64,000 nt of DNA, taken from NCBI GenBank assembly GCA_031291055.1, contig JARLJU010000236.1:248001-312000 (forward strand). The letters run 5' to 3'. The translations under genes were made by a program, and so were the position numbers. Source of the stretch: Rudaea sp. GTDB taxonomy: Bacteria; Pseudomonadota; Gammaproteobacteria; Xanthomonadales; Rhodanobacteraceae. The notes beneath the pieces are model-generated. The model worked only from the letters and a program-made list of their open reading frames with translations. It was not told the DNA's origin and did no database searches. Below, in pieces: positions 38,374 to 46,996 of this stretch (its first letter is position 1; every line of letters starts with the position of its first letter).

Positions 38374-39359
38374 GCATCGCCGTGCTCGCGCCGGGCATGC
38401 TCACGTCCGTGCAGGACGGCGGCCGCCATGGCCACGCCGCGCTCGGCGTCGGCTGCGCCGGTGCCATGGATGCCGTGGCCTTGCGCCTGGCGAATATGCT
38501 TGTCGGCAATGTGGACAATGCTGCATCGTTGGAGATGACGCTGCGCGGGGCACACCTGCGCTTCGACGAAGATGCCTTGATCGCGGTCACCGGCGCCGAC
38601 ATCGAAGTGCGCTGCAACGGCGAGCCGGTTCCCACGTGGCGTCCGGTGGCGCTGCGCGCCGGCAGCCAGCTCGTGTTCGGCAACATGTCGCAGGGTACAC
38701 GCAGCTATCTCGGCGTTGCCGGTGGCATCGACATTCCCGAACAGCTTGGCAGTCGCAGCGCTGACCTGAACGCCTGCATCGGCAGCCAGGCGCTGAGCGC
38801 GGGCGATACGTTGACGATTGGTGCAAGCCGGTGCGACGCCTTGCACACGCTCCAGCGCAACGACGACAAGCACGGCGTCGCGGCGGCGAACTGGTCACTC
38901 GACCTGCGTACTTGGTTCGATGCCGACCCGCAGACCCCGATCCGGTTGGTCGCGGCCGCACATTTTCCACAATTGGACATCGCCTCGCAGCGGGCGCTGT
39001 TCGCGACGCCGTTCCGGATCGGCGCCAGATCCAACCGCGTCGGCTACCGGCTCGCAGGCACGGCACTGGCCTTGCGCGAGCCGCTGGAACCGGTGTCCGC
39101 GGGCGTCGTGCCGGGCGCGGTCCAGCTGCCGCCGGGCGGCGATCCGATCGTGCTGATGGCCGAAGCGCCGACCTGCGGCGGCTATCCGCGCATCGCGCAT
39201 GTGATCGCGGTGGACCTGCCGCGCCTGGCGCAGCGCCGGCCCGGAGCCGTCGTACGTTTCGCGGAGACCTCGCTCGACGATGCCCAAACGCGCTATCTTC
39301 GGCGCGAACGGGCCCTGGCCCGGCTGGCACGCATCGTCGCGGAGCGCCTGCACGTATGA
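38370..39359 (+). CDS. pxpC: 5-oxoprolinase subunit C
   Basis: A protein of 329 residues of the KipA/AHS2 (biotin-dependent carboxyltransferase-like) family. Motifs are LTSVQDGGRHGHAALGV, the NAASLEMTLRG segment, GVAGGIDIPEQLGSRSADL, SNRVGYRLAG and the closing GGYPRIAHVIAVDLPRLAQ. It works with PxpB and PxpA. ATGA overlaps on both sides show tight translational coupling and fix the start. Confidence 0.93.
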   Translation: MSIAVLAPGMLTSVQDGGRHGHAALGVGCAGAMDAVALRLANMLVGNVDNAASLEMTLRGAHLRFDEDALIAVTGADIEVRCNGEPVPTWRPVALRAGSQLVFGNMSQGTRSYLGVAGGIDIPEQLGSRSADLNACIGSQALSAGDTLTIGASRCDALHTLQRNDDKHGVAAANWSLDLRTWFDADPQTPIRLVAAAHFPQLDIASQRALFATPFRIGARSNRVGYRLAGTALALREPLEPVSAGVVPGAVQLPPGGDPIVLMAEAPTCGGYPRIAHVIAVDLPRLAQRRPGAVVRFAETSLDDAQTRYLRRERALARLARIVAERLHV

Positions 39360-40135
39360 GCGGACAATTCATCGACCTGAATTGCGACATGGGCGAATCC
39401 TACGGCGCCTGGAGCATGGGCGAGGACGCGCAGGTGATGCCGTGGATCACGTCGGCGAATATCGCTTGCGGCTTTCATGCCGGCGATTTTTCCACAATGC
39501 AGCAGACTGTACTCCTGGCCGGCAAACATGCCGTCGCCATCGGTGCGCATGTATCGCTGCCGGACCTGCAGGGTTTCGGCCGGCGCGAAATGAAGGTGAC
39601 TGCGCATGAGGCCCGTGCGCTGGCGTTGTACCAGATCGGCGCGCTTTCGGCATTCGCGCGCGCCGCCGGCACACGCGTGGCCCACGTCAAGCCGCATGGC
39701 GCGCTTTACAACATGGCGGCACGCGACACCACTCTTGCCGAGGCGATCGCGCGTGCCGTGCACGACTTCGACCCGCGCCTGATTCTGTTCGGCCTCGCCG
39801 GCAGCGCGCTGACGCAAGCCGGCGCAAACCTCGGCCTGCGCGTGGCCAGCGAGGCGTTCGCCGATCGCCGCTACGAGTCCGACGGCAGCCTGACTCCGCG
39901 CCGCGAAACCGATGCCGTCATCCACAACGTCGATGCGGCGGTAGCCCAGGCGCTCGACATTGCCACCCATGGACGAGTGAAAACCCGAGACGGAACGACC
40001 CTGGGCCTTCATGCGGACACCCTCTGTGTTCACGGCGATCGCGCCGACGCGGCACAGTTCGCCCAGCGTCTGCGCACCGCGCTGGAGGCCGCAGGACTCA
40101 GCGTGCGCGCGTGCCAACCGGCGCAAGACGGTTGA
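39356..40135 (+). CDS. pxpA: 5-oxoprolinase subunit A (LamB/YcsF family)
   Basis: A protein of 259 residues that begins IDLNCDMGESYGAW, the LamB/YcsF signature. ITSANIACGFHAGD, GAHVSLPDLQGFGRREM, VKPHGALYN and the late FADRRYESDGSLTPRR follow. The full set PxpB, PxpC and PxpA in this order is what is needed for bacterial 5-oxoproline hydrolysis. The start at 39356 overlaps pxpC by ATGA. Confidence 0.95.
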   Translation: MSGQFIDLNCDMGESYGAWSMGEDAQVMPWITSANIACGFHAGDFSTMQQTVLLAGKHAVAIGAHVSLPDLQGFGRREMKVTAHEARALALYQIGALSAFARAAGTRVAHVKPHGALYNMAARDTTLAEAIARAVHDFDPRLILFGLAGSALTQAGANLGLRVASEAFADRRYESDGSLTPRRETDAVIHNVDAAVAQALDIATHGRVKTRDGTTLGLHADTLCVHGDRADAAQFAQRLRTALEAAGLSVRACQPAQDG

Positions 40136-40749
40136 CGCACGTGGCAGGGTTCGCGCATATCGCTGCCATTGTTCTTGCTGCCGGCAGCTCGCGGAGAATG
40201 GGCTCGCGCAACAAGCTGCTGATGGAATGGGATGGCGAAATCGCCGTGCGGCGTGTCGTGCGCGCGGCGCTGGACGCCGGCATCGATGACGTCATCGCCG
40301 TCGTCATGGCGGGCGATAGCCAGGTCGCCGACGCGCTGCACGGCCTGCGCATCCGTCTCGTCGAAAACCGCGATCATGCCGACGGCATCGCCAGTTCGAT
40401 CCGTGCCGGGATCGCCTCGGTGGATGCGTCGCATGCAGGAGCGCTGGTGATGCTCGCGGACATGCCCCTGGTTGCCCCACGACATCTTGCGCCGATGCTC
40501 GAAGCGTTTGCGCCGACGAAACGCGATGCGATCGCCGTTCCGTATTTCGGCGACCGCCGCGGCAATCCCGTCCTTTGGGGTCGCGATCATTTCAGCGAGC
40601 TGATGACGGTGACTGGAGATGTCGGCGCACGCGGGCTGCTGCAGCGCCGGGCCGATTGCATCGTTCGCGTCGACATGCCCGATGATGCCGTGCTGGTCGA
40701 TTTCGATACGCCGCAGGACTGGGCACGCCTGCACGCGCGGGCATCGTAG
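40132..40749 (+). CDS. MobA/MocA-like nucleotidyltransferase
   Basis: About 205 residues with the nucleotide-binding opening AAIVLAAGSSRRMGSRNKLL and the metal motif LADMPLV. FGDRRGNPVLWGRDHF and the DIDTP-like VDFDTPQDW are typical of molybdenum cofactor cytidylyltransferases (MocA), which make molybdopterin cytosine dinucleotide for molybdenum hydroxylases. The start is uncertain: TTG 40132 overlaps the pxpA stop (TTGA), GTG 40111 lies inside pxpA, and GTG 40141 is just after it. It pairs with the XdhC-like gene 12 bases downstream. Confidence 0.85.
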   Translation: MTHVAGFAHIAAIVLAAGSSRRMGSRNKLLMEWDGEIAVRRVVRAALDAGIDDVIAVVMAGDSQVADALHGLRIRLVENRDHADGIASSIRAGIASVDASHAGALVMLADMPLVAPRHLAPMLEAFAPTKRDAIAVPYFGDRRGNPVLWGRDHFSELMTVTGDVGARGLLQRRADCIVRVDMPDDAVLVDFDTPQDWARLHARAS

Positions 40750-40761
40750 AATTCACCGTCT

Positions 40762-41877
40762 ATGCTGACCCCCAAAGACGTCCACGCTATGCTCGCCGCC
40801 GCCGATGGCGATGCCGGCCTGTTTGTGCCCCGAGCCGCCCTGGCGACCCTTGTGCGCACCGAAGGCTCGTCGTTCCGCCGCGCCGGCAGCCAGATGCTGG
40901 TCGGCGCCAACGGCCGCATCGTGCGCGGCTTCAGCGGCGGCTGCCCGGAGTCGGACATCGCCCTGCGTGCAACCCGTGTCATCGCCAGCGGCATCGGCGA
41001 ACGCGCTCGCTACAACCGCGAAAACGGCCTGGATCTGCTGATCGAAATGGGTTGCGGCGGCGAACTGGAAATCGTGCTTGAACCCATGGCTGAGCGAGCG
41101 TCGCTGCGTTTTCTCGATGTCATCGCCGAGCGCTGGCGCTCGCGCGAGACGGCGATCATGGCAAGCGGTTTCCCCGCCGATCCTTCGCGCACCGCGGCCG
41201 GTCGATTGATCTGGTGCGATGGCAAAATCCTGCTCGACGGGCTGGGCAATGACACGGCCGCGGCCGTGATCGCCGCCGCAGATTCCGGCCATTCGATGAC
41301 GTCACGCACGCTCGTTCTCGCCGGCGCGGCAACAGACGTGCTGTATCAGCCGATCCTGCCACCGATACAACTGGTGCTGATCGGCGCGAATGCGGTGGCC
41401 GACACGCTGGCCCGCGCGGCACGGGACCTGGCCTGGCCGGTCGTGCGGATCGATCCGCGGACAACGACGGCGGACGAATTTGCACGTAGATCCGCCATTG
41501 GCGGATCGGGCGAACCGCCGGTTTGCGACGGCAACACCTTTGTCGTGTGCATGACCTACCAGCTTGAACGCGATCTGGACTACGCCGCCGCGGCGCTGGC
41601 GACGGCGGTCCCCTATGTCGGCATCCTCGGCTCGCACCGGCGCGCCGCGCAGATGCAACAGCGCCTGGATGAACGCTGCGGCGGCGCCGCGCGCGGCCGC
41701 TTGTTCACGCCCGCAGGGCTGAGCATCGGTTCGGAAGACGTCGAGGAAATCGCCGTATCCCTGGTTGCCGAAATCATGGCCGTGGCGGCGCGCAAATCCG
41801 GCCTGCCGCTGTCGCGTTCGTCCGAGCCGATCCACGCGAACAACGTGACCGGCATCCACGCTGACTCGCGGCCATGA
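40762..41877 (+). CDS. XdhC/CoxI-family protein
   Basis: A protein of 371 residues with the XdhC/CoxI N-terminal domain (LATLVRTEGSSFRRAGSQML, RIVRGFSGGCPESDI, and a GCGGELEIVLEP signature) and a C-terminal Rossmann domain (LVLIGANAVADTLARAA, then VPYVGILGSHRRAAQMQQRL). XdhC proteins bind and insert modified molybdenum cofactor into xanthine-dehydrogenase-type enzymes. With the MocA-like gene it forms a cofactor-maturation pair, yet no hydroxylase subunit is encoded in this window. It overlaps the DUF969 gene by ATGA. Confidence 0.9.
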   Translation: MLTPKDVHAMLAAADGDAGLFVPRAALATLVRTEGSSFRRAGSQMLVGANGRIVRGFSGGCPESDIALRATRVIASGIGERARYNRENGLDLLIEMGCGGELEIVLEPMAERASLRFLDVIAERWRSRETAIMASGFPADPSRTAAGRLIWCDGKILLDGLGNDTAAAVIAAADSGHSMTSRTLVLAGAATDVLYQPILPPIQLVLIGANAVADTLARAARDLAWPVVRIDPRTTTADEFARRSAIGGSGEPPVCDGNTFVVCMTYQLERDLDYAAAALATAVPYVGILGSHRRAAQMQQRLDERCGGAARGRLFTPAGLSIGSEDVEEIAVSLVAEIMAVAARKSGLPLSRSSEPIHANNVTGIHADSRP

Positions 41878-42581
41878 ACTACTGGCCCCTGCTCGGCATC
41901 GCCATTGTCGTCTGCGGCTTCGCGCTGCGCCTGAATCCTGCGCTCGTCGTGGTCGCCGCCGGCATCGCAAGCGGCCTGCTGGCCGGGCTGCCGGTTTCCG
42001 ATCTGCTCGCCCTGCTCGGAAATTCATTTGTATCCAATCGTACCTTGCTGCTTTTTGTACTCACCCTGCCGACAATCGGGCTGCTGGAGCGCGCCGGGCT
42101 GCGCGAGCAGGCGCATGTATGGATCACACGCATGCACCGCCTTACCCTGGCACGCCTGCTGATCGCCTACCTCGGATTGCGCCAGGTGTTGTCGATGCTC
42201 GGCCTTCTCGATCTTGCCGGCCACGCGCAAACGGTGCGGCCCCTGCTCGCGCCGATGGCCGAAGCCGCGGCTGGCAAGATCGATCCCGACCTTTCCGTCG
42301 ACGAACGCGACCGGGTCAAGGCACTGGCAGCCGCGACCGACAATATCGGCCGCTTCTTCGGCGAAGACGTGTTCCTGGCCTTCGGCGCGGTGCTGCTGAT
42401 CCAGGGTTTCTACGCCCAGCACGGTATCGATCTGGATCCGCGCAGCATCGCGATCTGGGCCCTGCCGACGGCGATCGCCGCCTTCGTCATCCATTCCGTA
42501 CGGCTCGTGCTTTACCAGCGGCATTTGCGCCGCGTGCACGCAAGCAGAACCATGGACAAGGCAACCAATGCTGCGGATTGA
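41874..42581 (+). CDS. DUF969 membrane protein (probable part of a 5-oxoproline transporter)
   Basis: A protein of 235 residues with about five to six spans, beginning MNYWPLLGIAIVVCGFALRLNPALVVVAAG. Recognisable DUF969 stretches are LLLFVLTLPTIGLLERAGLREQA, LRQVLSMLGLLDLAGHAQTVRPL and ATDNIGRFFGEDVFLAFGAVL. DUF969 and DUF979 genes travel together and often lie next to pcp and pxp genes. Uptake of pyroglutamate or pyroglutamyl peptides is therefore a reasonable inference, not shown by the sequence. It overlaps the DUF979 gene by 14 bases. Confidence 0.85.
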   Translation: MNYWPLLGIAIVVCGFALRLNPALVVVAAGIASGLLAGLPVSDLLALLGNSFVSNRTLLLFVLTLPTIGLLERAGLREQAHVWITRMHRLTLARLLIAYLGLRQVLSMLGLLDLAGHAQTVRPLLAPMAEAAAGKIDPDLSVDERDRVKALAAATDNIGRFFGEDVFLAFGAVLLIQGFYAQHGIDLDPRSIAIWALPTAIAAFVIHSVRLVLYQRHLRRVHASRTMDKATNAAD

Positions 42582-43539
42582 GCACGTCTACTGGCTGTGC
42601 GGCGCGATCCTTGCCGCCTGCGCGGTGCAGGATCTGCGCGCGCGGCGCCGGGCGCATGCCGCGTTCTGGGGCATCCTTGCCGCGTGTTTTCTCGGCGGCG
42701 ACGGCATCCTCGCGGCGACCGCTGTGGGCAACGCGCTGCCCGCACAAATGGCGGGCGCCGGCGTGATCGTCCTCGCCCTGATCGCGGGTTCCGGCCGCCT
42801 GCATCGGCGCACGATCATCGACCCCGATGCATCATTGCGCCGCGCGAACACTTCCGGTCTTGGCAACCGACTGTTTGCTCCGGCCCTCGTCATTCCGCTG
42901 GGCACTTTGGGCCTTGTGCTGTTGCAGCCTTGGCTGCGGTTTGACGGCCTGACCTTGATCGATTCGCATCAGGCAACGTTGACGGCGCTCGCGCTGGCGT
43001 GCGTGCTCGCTGCGCTGGCGGCACTGAGGCTGACGCATGCCAGACCGGTGACCGCGCTCGAGGAAACCGGGCGCCTGCTGAATGCCCTGTCGTGGGCAGC
43101 GCTGCTGCCGATGCTGCTGGCCACGCTCGGCGCCATGTTCGCCGCGACCGGTGTCGGCGAGGCCGTCGCGCATATCATGGCGGCGTTGATACCGACCGAC
43201 TCGCGCCTGGCCTGCCTGCTGGCGTATGCGTTCGGCATGGCCGTGTTCACCGTCATCATGGGCAACGCGTTCGCCGCGTTCCCGGTAATGACCGTCGGCA
43301 TCGGCCTGCCGTTGCTGATCGTCCAGCATCACGCCGACGCCGCGGCGCTGGGCGCACTCGGCATGCTCAGCGGCTACTGCGGCACCCTGCTGACGCCGAT
43401 GGCGGCAAACTACAATGTCGTGCCGGCAGCGCTGCTGGAATTGCGTGACCCCAATGGCGTGATTCGCGCGCAATGGCCCACGGCCGTGTTCCTGTTCACG
43501 GCAAATCTGCTGCTCATGAACTTTTTCGCATTCCGATGA
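42568..43539 (+). CDS. DUF979 membrane protein (partner of DUF969)
   Basis: A protein of 323 residues with about eight to nine spans. The N-terminal YWLCGAILAACAVQDLRARRRAHAAF and the later NTSGLGNRLFAPALVIPLG, LLPMLLATLGAMFAATGVGEAV, VIMGNAFAAFPVMTVGIGLPLL and GMLSGYCGTLLTPMAANYNVVP match the DUF979 pattern. GNAFAAFP and GYCGTLLTPMAAN look like the re-entrant, substrate-binding parts of ion-coupled transporters. It overlaps pcp by ATGA (43536-43539), which ties it to pyroglutamate release. Confidence 0.85.
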   Translation: MLRIEHVYWLCGAILAACAVQDLRARRRAHAAFWGILAACFLGGDGILAATAVGNALPAQMAGAGVIVLALIAGSGRLHRRTIIDPDASLRRANTSGLGNRLFAPALVIPLGTLGLVLLQPWLRFDGLTLIDSHQATLTALALACVLAALAALRLTHARPVTALEETGRLLNALSWAALLPMLLATLGAMFAATGVGEAVAHIMAALIPTDSRLACLLAYAFGMAVFTVIMGNAFAAFPVMTVGIGLPLLIVQHHADAAALGALGMLSGYCGTLLTPMAANYNVVPAALLELRDPNGVIRAQWPTAVFLFTANLLLMNFFAFR

Positions 43540-44195
43540 AGCACACGCCGGCCACCGCTCTCGTCACCGGCTTCGAACCCTTCGACGGCGAACCGGTCAA
43601 CCCTTCGCGGGAAATCGCGCGGGCGCTCGACGGCGAGTTGATCGCAGGGCACCGCATCGTCGGCGCGGTCCTGCCGACGGGATTCGCGCGCGCCCTGCCG
43701 GTGCTCGACACCTTGATCGATGCGCGCCGGCCGGCACTCGTCCTCGCTCTCGGACTGGCCGGAGGCCGCAGTGGAATCTCACTCGAGCGTGTGGCGATCA
43801 ACCTGATCGACGCGCGCATCGCCGACAACGCCGGCGAACAACCGGTCGATGTCCCAGTTGTGGAAAATGCAGCAAATGCTTATTTTTCCACTTTGCCGCT
43901 GAAGGCCATGCTGGCGCGGCTGGCCGCGGCCGGAATTCCCGCCACGCTTTCGCACACCGCGGGAACCTTCGTCTGCAACCAGGTGTTCTTCGGCCTCGCG
44001 GACCGCATCGCCATGCGCGACCGGCAGCTGCGCGGCGGCTTCATCCACGTGCCCTGGCTGCCGGAACAGGCGGCAAGGCATGGCGATGCACCGGGCATGC
44101 CGCTTGCCACTATGATCGATGCAATCAGACTGTGCCTGGAAACAGCGCTGACGGCGCACACAGACTTGCGTTACGCGAGTGGCACGGAGCATTGA
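43536..44195 (+). CDS. pcp: pyroglutamyl-peptidase I
   Basis: Removes N-terminal pyroglutamate from peptides; cytoplasmic cysteine peptidase of family C15. A protein of 219 residues. The triad is Glu84 (ISLERVAINL), Cys147 (GTFVCNQVFFG) and His171 (FIHVPWLP), offset by three from the classical Glu81, Cys144 and His168. The opening VTGFEPFDGEPVNPS is the family signature. It is the last gene of the operon and supplies the 5-oxoproline that PxpABC hydrolyses. Confidence 0.95.
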   Translation: MKHTPATALVTGFEPFDGEPVNPSREIARALDGELIAGHRIVGAVLPTGFARALPVLDTLIDARRPALVLALGLAGGRSGISLERVAINLIDARIADNAGEQPVDVPVVENAANAYFSTLPLKAMLARLAAAGIPATLSHTAGTFVCNQVFFGLADRIAMRDRQLRGGFIHVPWLPEQAARHGDAPGMPLATMIDAIRLCLETALTAHTDLRYASGTEH

Positions 44196-44225
44196 GGGCG
44201 GCAAGCGAATAGAGCCGTCCCAAGG

Positions 44226-44243
44226 CCGGGCAAATTTGCCCGG
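44226..44243. terminator. 18-base perfect palindrome between convergent genes
   Basis: CCGGGCAAATTTGCCCGG lies between the ends of pcp (+) and the 44249 gene (-). It could form a short hairpin in either transcript and so help ending, but no T-tract follows and the AT-rich centre leaves only a small stem. Confidence 0.45.
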
Positions 44244-44248
44244 TCCGG

Positions 44249-44620
44249 TCAGTGCGTCTCCGGCGTGGCTGCCGGTGCTGCCGGTGGGGCGTCATCGACG
44301 AGTGGAACGACCTTGCCATCCAGCTCGATGAAGGCGTCGATCTGCTGGGTCTTCGCCGTGATCGCGATGATGTGCTTCTGTTCCGCGCTGGCCTTGTCGC
44401 CGCGCTTGAGCAGGATGCCGGTGATCTTCTTGCTGTCCTTCAGATCGCCGACATAGCCGAAGAATTCCGCCTTGCCAAAGCGGTATTCACCAACTTCGTA
44501 TTGATTCGTGCCGGACGGCTTGACCAGGAGCTTGCCGTCGTCGATTGGATCGCGGGCATGGCTGGCGCCGGCGAGGCAGAGCAACGCGGCGGCGGTGGAC
44601 ATCAACAGGAATTTACGCAT
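44249..44620 (-). CDS. small exported protein, related to the next gene
   Basis: A protein of 123 residues with a signal peptide (MRKFLLMSTAAALLCLAGASHA). The mature part contains GKAEFFGYVGDLKDSKKITG, then ILLKRGDKASAEQKHIIAITA and AFIELDGKVVPLVD, and ends in a proline/alanine tail. The layout of strands and the LLKxGxK...H motif resemble the lipoprotein encoded just upstream on this strand, so the two may be tandem paralogues. No known family is recognised. Confidence 0.65.
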   Translation of the reverse strand: MRKFLLMSTAAALLCLAGASHARDPIDDGKLLVKPSGTNQYEVGEYRFGKAEFFGYVGDLKDSKKITGILLKRGDKASAEQKHIIAITAKTQQIDAFIELDGKVVPLVDDAPPAAPAATPETH

Positions 44621-44663
44621 GGCATGCTCCCGGAATTCTGTCTGTACGTGTATTTGCGCACGA

Positions 44664-45059
44664 TTATTCGACGACCTTGATGATCTTCAGGTGGCCGTCG
44701 TTATCCTGCACGTAGGCGGTGATGTGGAGGTCGCGCGCCATGCCGGCCAGGGCGCCAACGTGCGTGTTCTTGATCTTCTCCTTCTCGCCCGGCTTGAGCA
44801 GAAGGGTGTGCACCGTGCGTCCGTTTTCATTCAGGTAGCGGATGTGGCCGCGCAGGTCCTCGGCCGCCAGCGTGGCGCCATCGAAATCGAACTGGCCATC
44901 CTTGTCGGCGGCGACGGTAATATCGTAGGACGACGGCACATCGACGACTTCGGACGTACCCTTCTTGATCTCGTCCCGGCCGCCGCAGGCGGCGAGCAGG
45001 CCGAGGAGCAAGGCGAGCGCAAGCGTTTGCGCGACTCGACCAAACTTGAATTTATACAT
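44664..45059 (-). CDS. small lipoprotein, possible ExbD/TolR-like fold
   Basis: A protein of 131 residues. The start at 45059 (MYKFKFGR) is preceded by GGAGGA; a longer reading to 45086 is rejected. The signal ends LLGLLAACGG, a lipobox with Cys26. The mature sequence YDITVAADKDGQFDFDGATL, then EDLRGHIRYLNENG, LLLKPGEKEKIKNTHV and ARDLHITAYVQD follows the order of the ExbD/TolR periplasmic domain (strand, DG turn, helix, strand, helix, strand). That comparison is by eye only. It is probably co-transcribed with the 44249-44620 gene. Confidence 0.6.
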   Translation of the reverse strand: MYKFKFGRVAQTLALALLLGLLAACGGRDEIKKGTSEVVDVPSSYDITVAADKDGQFDFDGATLAAEDLRGHIRYLNENGRTVHTLLLKPGEKEKIKNTHVGALAGMARDLHITAYVQDNDGHLKIIKVVE

Positions 45060-45104
45060 TGCGCAATCCTCCAAAAATAAAATCACGTTGCCGAACCGCT
45101 TCGC

Positions 45105-45674
45105 TTACGCCTGCGGCAAGGTAACACCGCGCTGACCCTGGTACTTGCCGCCGCGATCGCGATAGCTGACTTCGCACACTTCGTCGGATTCCAGGAACAG
45201 CATCTGCGCCACGCCCTCATTGGCGTAGATTTTCGCCGGCAGCGGCGTGGTGTTGGAAAACTCCAGGGTAACGTGGCCTTCCCATTCAGGTTCCAGCGGC
45301 GTCACATTGACGATGATGCCACAACGCGCGTACGTGCTCTTGCCCAGACAGATCGTCAGCACCTGGCGCGGGATGCGGAAATACTCCACCGTGCGCGCCA
45401 ACGCGAAGGAATTGGGCGGAATGATGCAGACTTCGCCGCGCACATCGACGAAGCTGCGCGAGTCGAACGCCTTGGGATCGACGATGGTCGAGTTGATGTT
45501 GGTGAACACCTTGAACTCATCGGCGCAGCGCACATCGTAGCCGTAGCTCGACGTGCCGTAGGAAATCAGCTTGCCGCCGTTGCCGTTGACGCGCACCTGA
45601 CCGGGCTCGAACGGCTCGATCATGCCGTGTTTTTCCGCCATGCGGCGGATCCAGTGATCGGATTTTATGCTCAT
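45105..45674 (-). CDS. dcd: dCTP deaminase
   Basis: Deaminates dCTP to dUTP for thymidylate synthesis. A protein of 189 residues, the normal length, starting [22 protein letters not shown]. The core has [13 protein letters not shown], the catalytic region [31 protein letters not shown] (residues about 110-140, Glu as the general base) and the C-terminal [17 protein letters not shown]. The upstream gap to mrp holds heptad repeats. Confidence 0.97.
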   Translation of the reverse strand: MSIKSDHWIRRMAEKHGMIEPFEPGQVRVNGNGGKLISYGTSSYGYDVRCADEFKVFTNINSTIVDPKAFDSRSFVDVRGEVCIIPPNSFALARTVEYFRIPRQVLTICLGKSTYARCGIIVNVTPLEPEWEGHVTLEFSNTTPLPAKIYANEGVAQMLFLESDEVCEVSYRDRGGKYQGQRGVTLPQA

Positions 45675-45691
45675 GGGCTCGCTTCGCTCGC

Positions 45692-45763
45692 GGGACTGGA
45701 GAACCGGGAGCCGGGACTCGGCGGAGCGCCCTTCGCAATTCCCAATTCCCTGCTCCCATTTCC
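45692..45763. repeat. two opposed blocks of four heptads
   Basis: Four seven-base units of the GGGACTG/GGGAGCC type at 45692-45719 are followed, after 16 bases, by four units on the other strand (CAATTCC, CAATTCC, CTGCTCC, CATTTCC) at 45736-45763. The opposed order could fold as a long imperfect hairpin. It fills most of the gap between dcd and mrp. Confidence 0.6.
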
Positions 45764-45768
45764 GGCTT

Positions 45769-46860
45769 TCATGTGTTCTGAATCACTATCTTCGGAAACT
45801 GGATCGACTTGCTGCGCGCGCGCAGCGACAGCTGCGCCGCGGTCTTGCGCGCGATCAGCCGGTACGAGGCAGCGATGGCACCATCCGGATCGGCGGCAAC
45901 CGTCGGTGTGCCGCCATCGGCCTGTTCACGGATGTGGATATCCAGCGGCAACGAGCCGAGCAGCGGCACTTCGTATTCTTCCGCCATGCGTCCACCGCCG
46001 CCGGCACCGAAGATGTGCTCGGCGTGTCCACATTGCGAACAAATATGAATCGCCATATTTTCCACAATGCCCAAAACCGGCACCTCCACTTTCTCGAACA
46101 TCTTCAGGCCCTTGCGCGCGTCGAGCAGGGCGATGTCCTGTGGCGTGGTGACGATCAGCGCACCGGACACCGGCACGCGCTGGCACAGAGTGAGTTGAAT
46201 ATCACCGGTGCCGGGCGGCAGATCGATGATGAGGTAGTCCAGATCCACCCAGTTGGTTTCGTTCAGCAGCTGGGTCAATGCCTGCGTCACCATTGGCCCG
46301 CGCCAGATCATCGGCGTGTCTTCTTCGATCAGAAACCCGATCGACATCGCCTGCAGGCCGTGCGCCAGTTTCGGCTCGATATGCTGGCCGTCCTTGGAAT
46401 CGGGCTTGCCGGAAACCCCGAGCATGCGCGGAATGCTGGGACCGTAGATATCGGCATCGAGCACGCCGACGCTGGCGCCCTCGGCGACCAGCGCCAGCGC
46501 CAGATTCACTGCCGTTGTCGACTTGCCGACACCGCCCTTGCCTGATGCGACGGCGATGATGTTCTTCACTTTCGGCAGCGGGTTCAGATCCTTCTGCACC
46601 TTGTGCGCGGTGATTCGCGAGGAGATGCTCACGCTGACGTTGCCGATGGTGGCATCCGCGGCAAGCGCATCGCGCACCAGCTGCGCCAGGGTGTCGTACC
46701 AGCCGCTCGCCGGATAGGCCAGCACGATCTCGATGGCAACCTTGTCGCCATCCACGCCGACGCCCTTGACCGCGCCGCCGGCAACGAGGTCCTGCCCGGT
46801 GTGCGGATCAATGATGTTGGCGAGCAGTTCGCGGACGCGCTGCTGCGTGGGTTCGGTCAT
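45769..46860 (-). CDS. apbC: Mrp/ApbC iron-sulfur cluster carrier ATPase
   Basis: A P-loop protein that carries Fe-S clusters to target proteins. A protein of 363 residues with an N-terminal MIP18-like (DUF59) domain of about 85 residues. The deviant Walker A GKGGVGKS is at 107-114 ([17 protein letters not shown]), followed by the [14 protein letters not shown] and DLPPGTGD switch regions. The cluster-binding CxxC is at about 273-276 (ICSQCGH). It is divergent from the DUF2147 gene. Confidence 0.95.
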   Translation of the reverse strand: MTEPTQQRVRELLANIIDPHTGQDLVAGGAVKGVGVDGDKVAIEIVLAYPASGWYDTLAQLVRDALAADATIGNVSVSISSRITAHKVQKDLNPLPKVKNIIAVASGKGGVGKSTTAVNLALALVAEGASVGVLDADIYGPSIPRMLGVSGKPDSKDGQHIEPKLAHGLQAMSIGFLIEEDTPMIWRGPMVTQALTQLLNETNWVDLDYLIIDLPPGTGDIQLTLCQRVPVSGALIVTTPQDIALLDARKGLKMFEKVEVPVLGIVENMAIHICSQCGHAEHIFGAGGGGRMAEEYEVPLLGSLPLDIHIREQADGGTPTVAADPDGAIAASYRLIARKTAAQLSLRARSKSIQFPKIVIQNT

Positions 46861-46996
46861 GGGATTTGCGGCGATTCAGACGGATGCCGATTGTAGCCGA
46901 GCGCGGGCGGACTAGCGATGCTTGCGCCGGCGACCTGGCGCGGTCCGGTCGGAACCCGATTCGGCATTGCCTCGCCGTTTTGCATAAAATGCGCCC

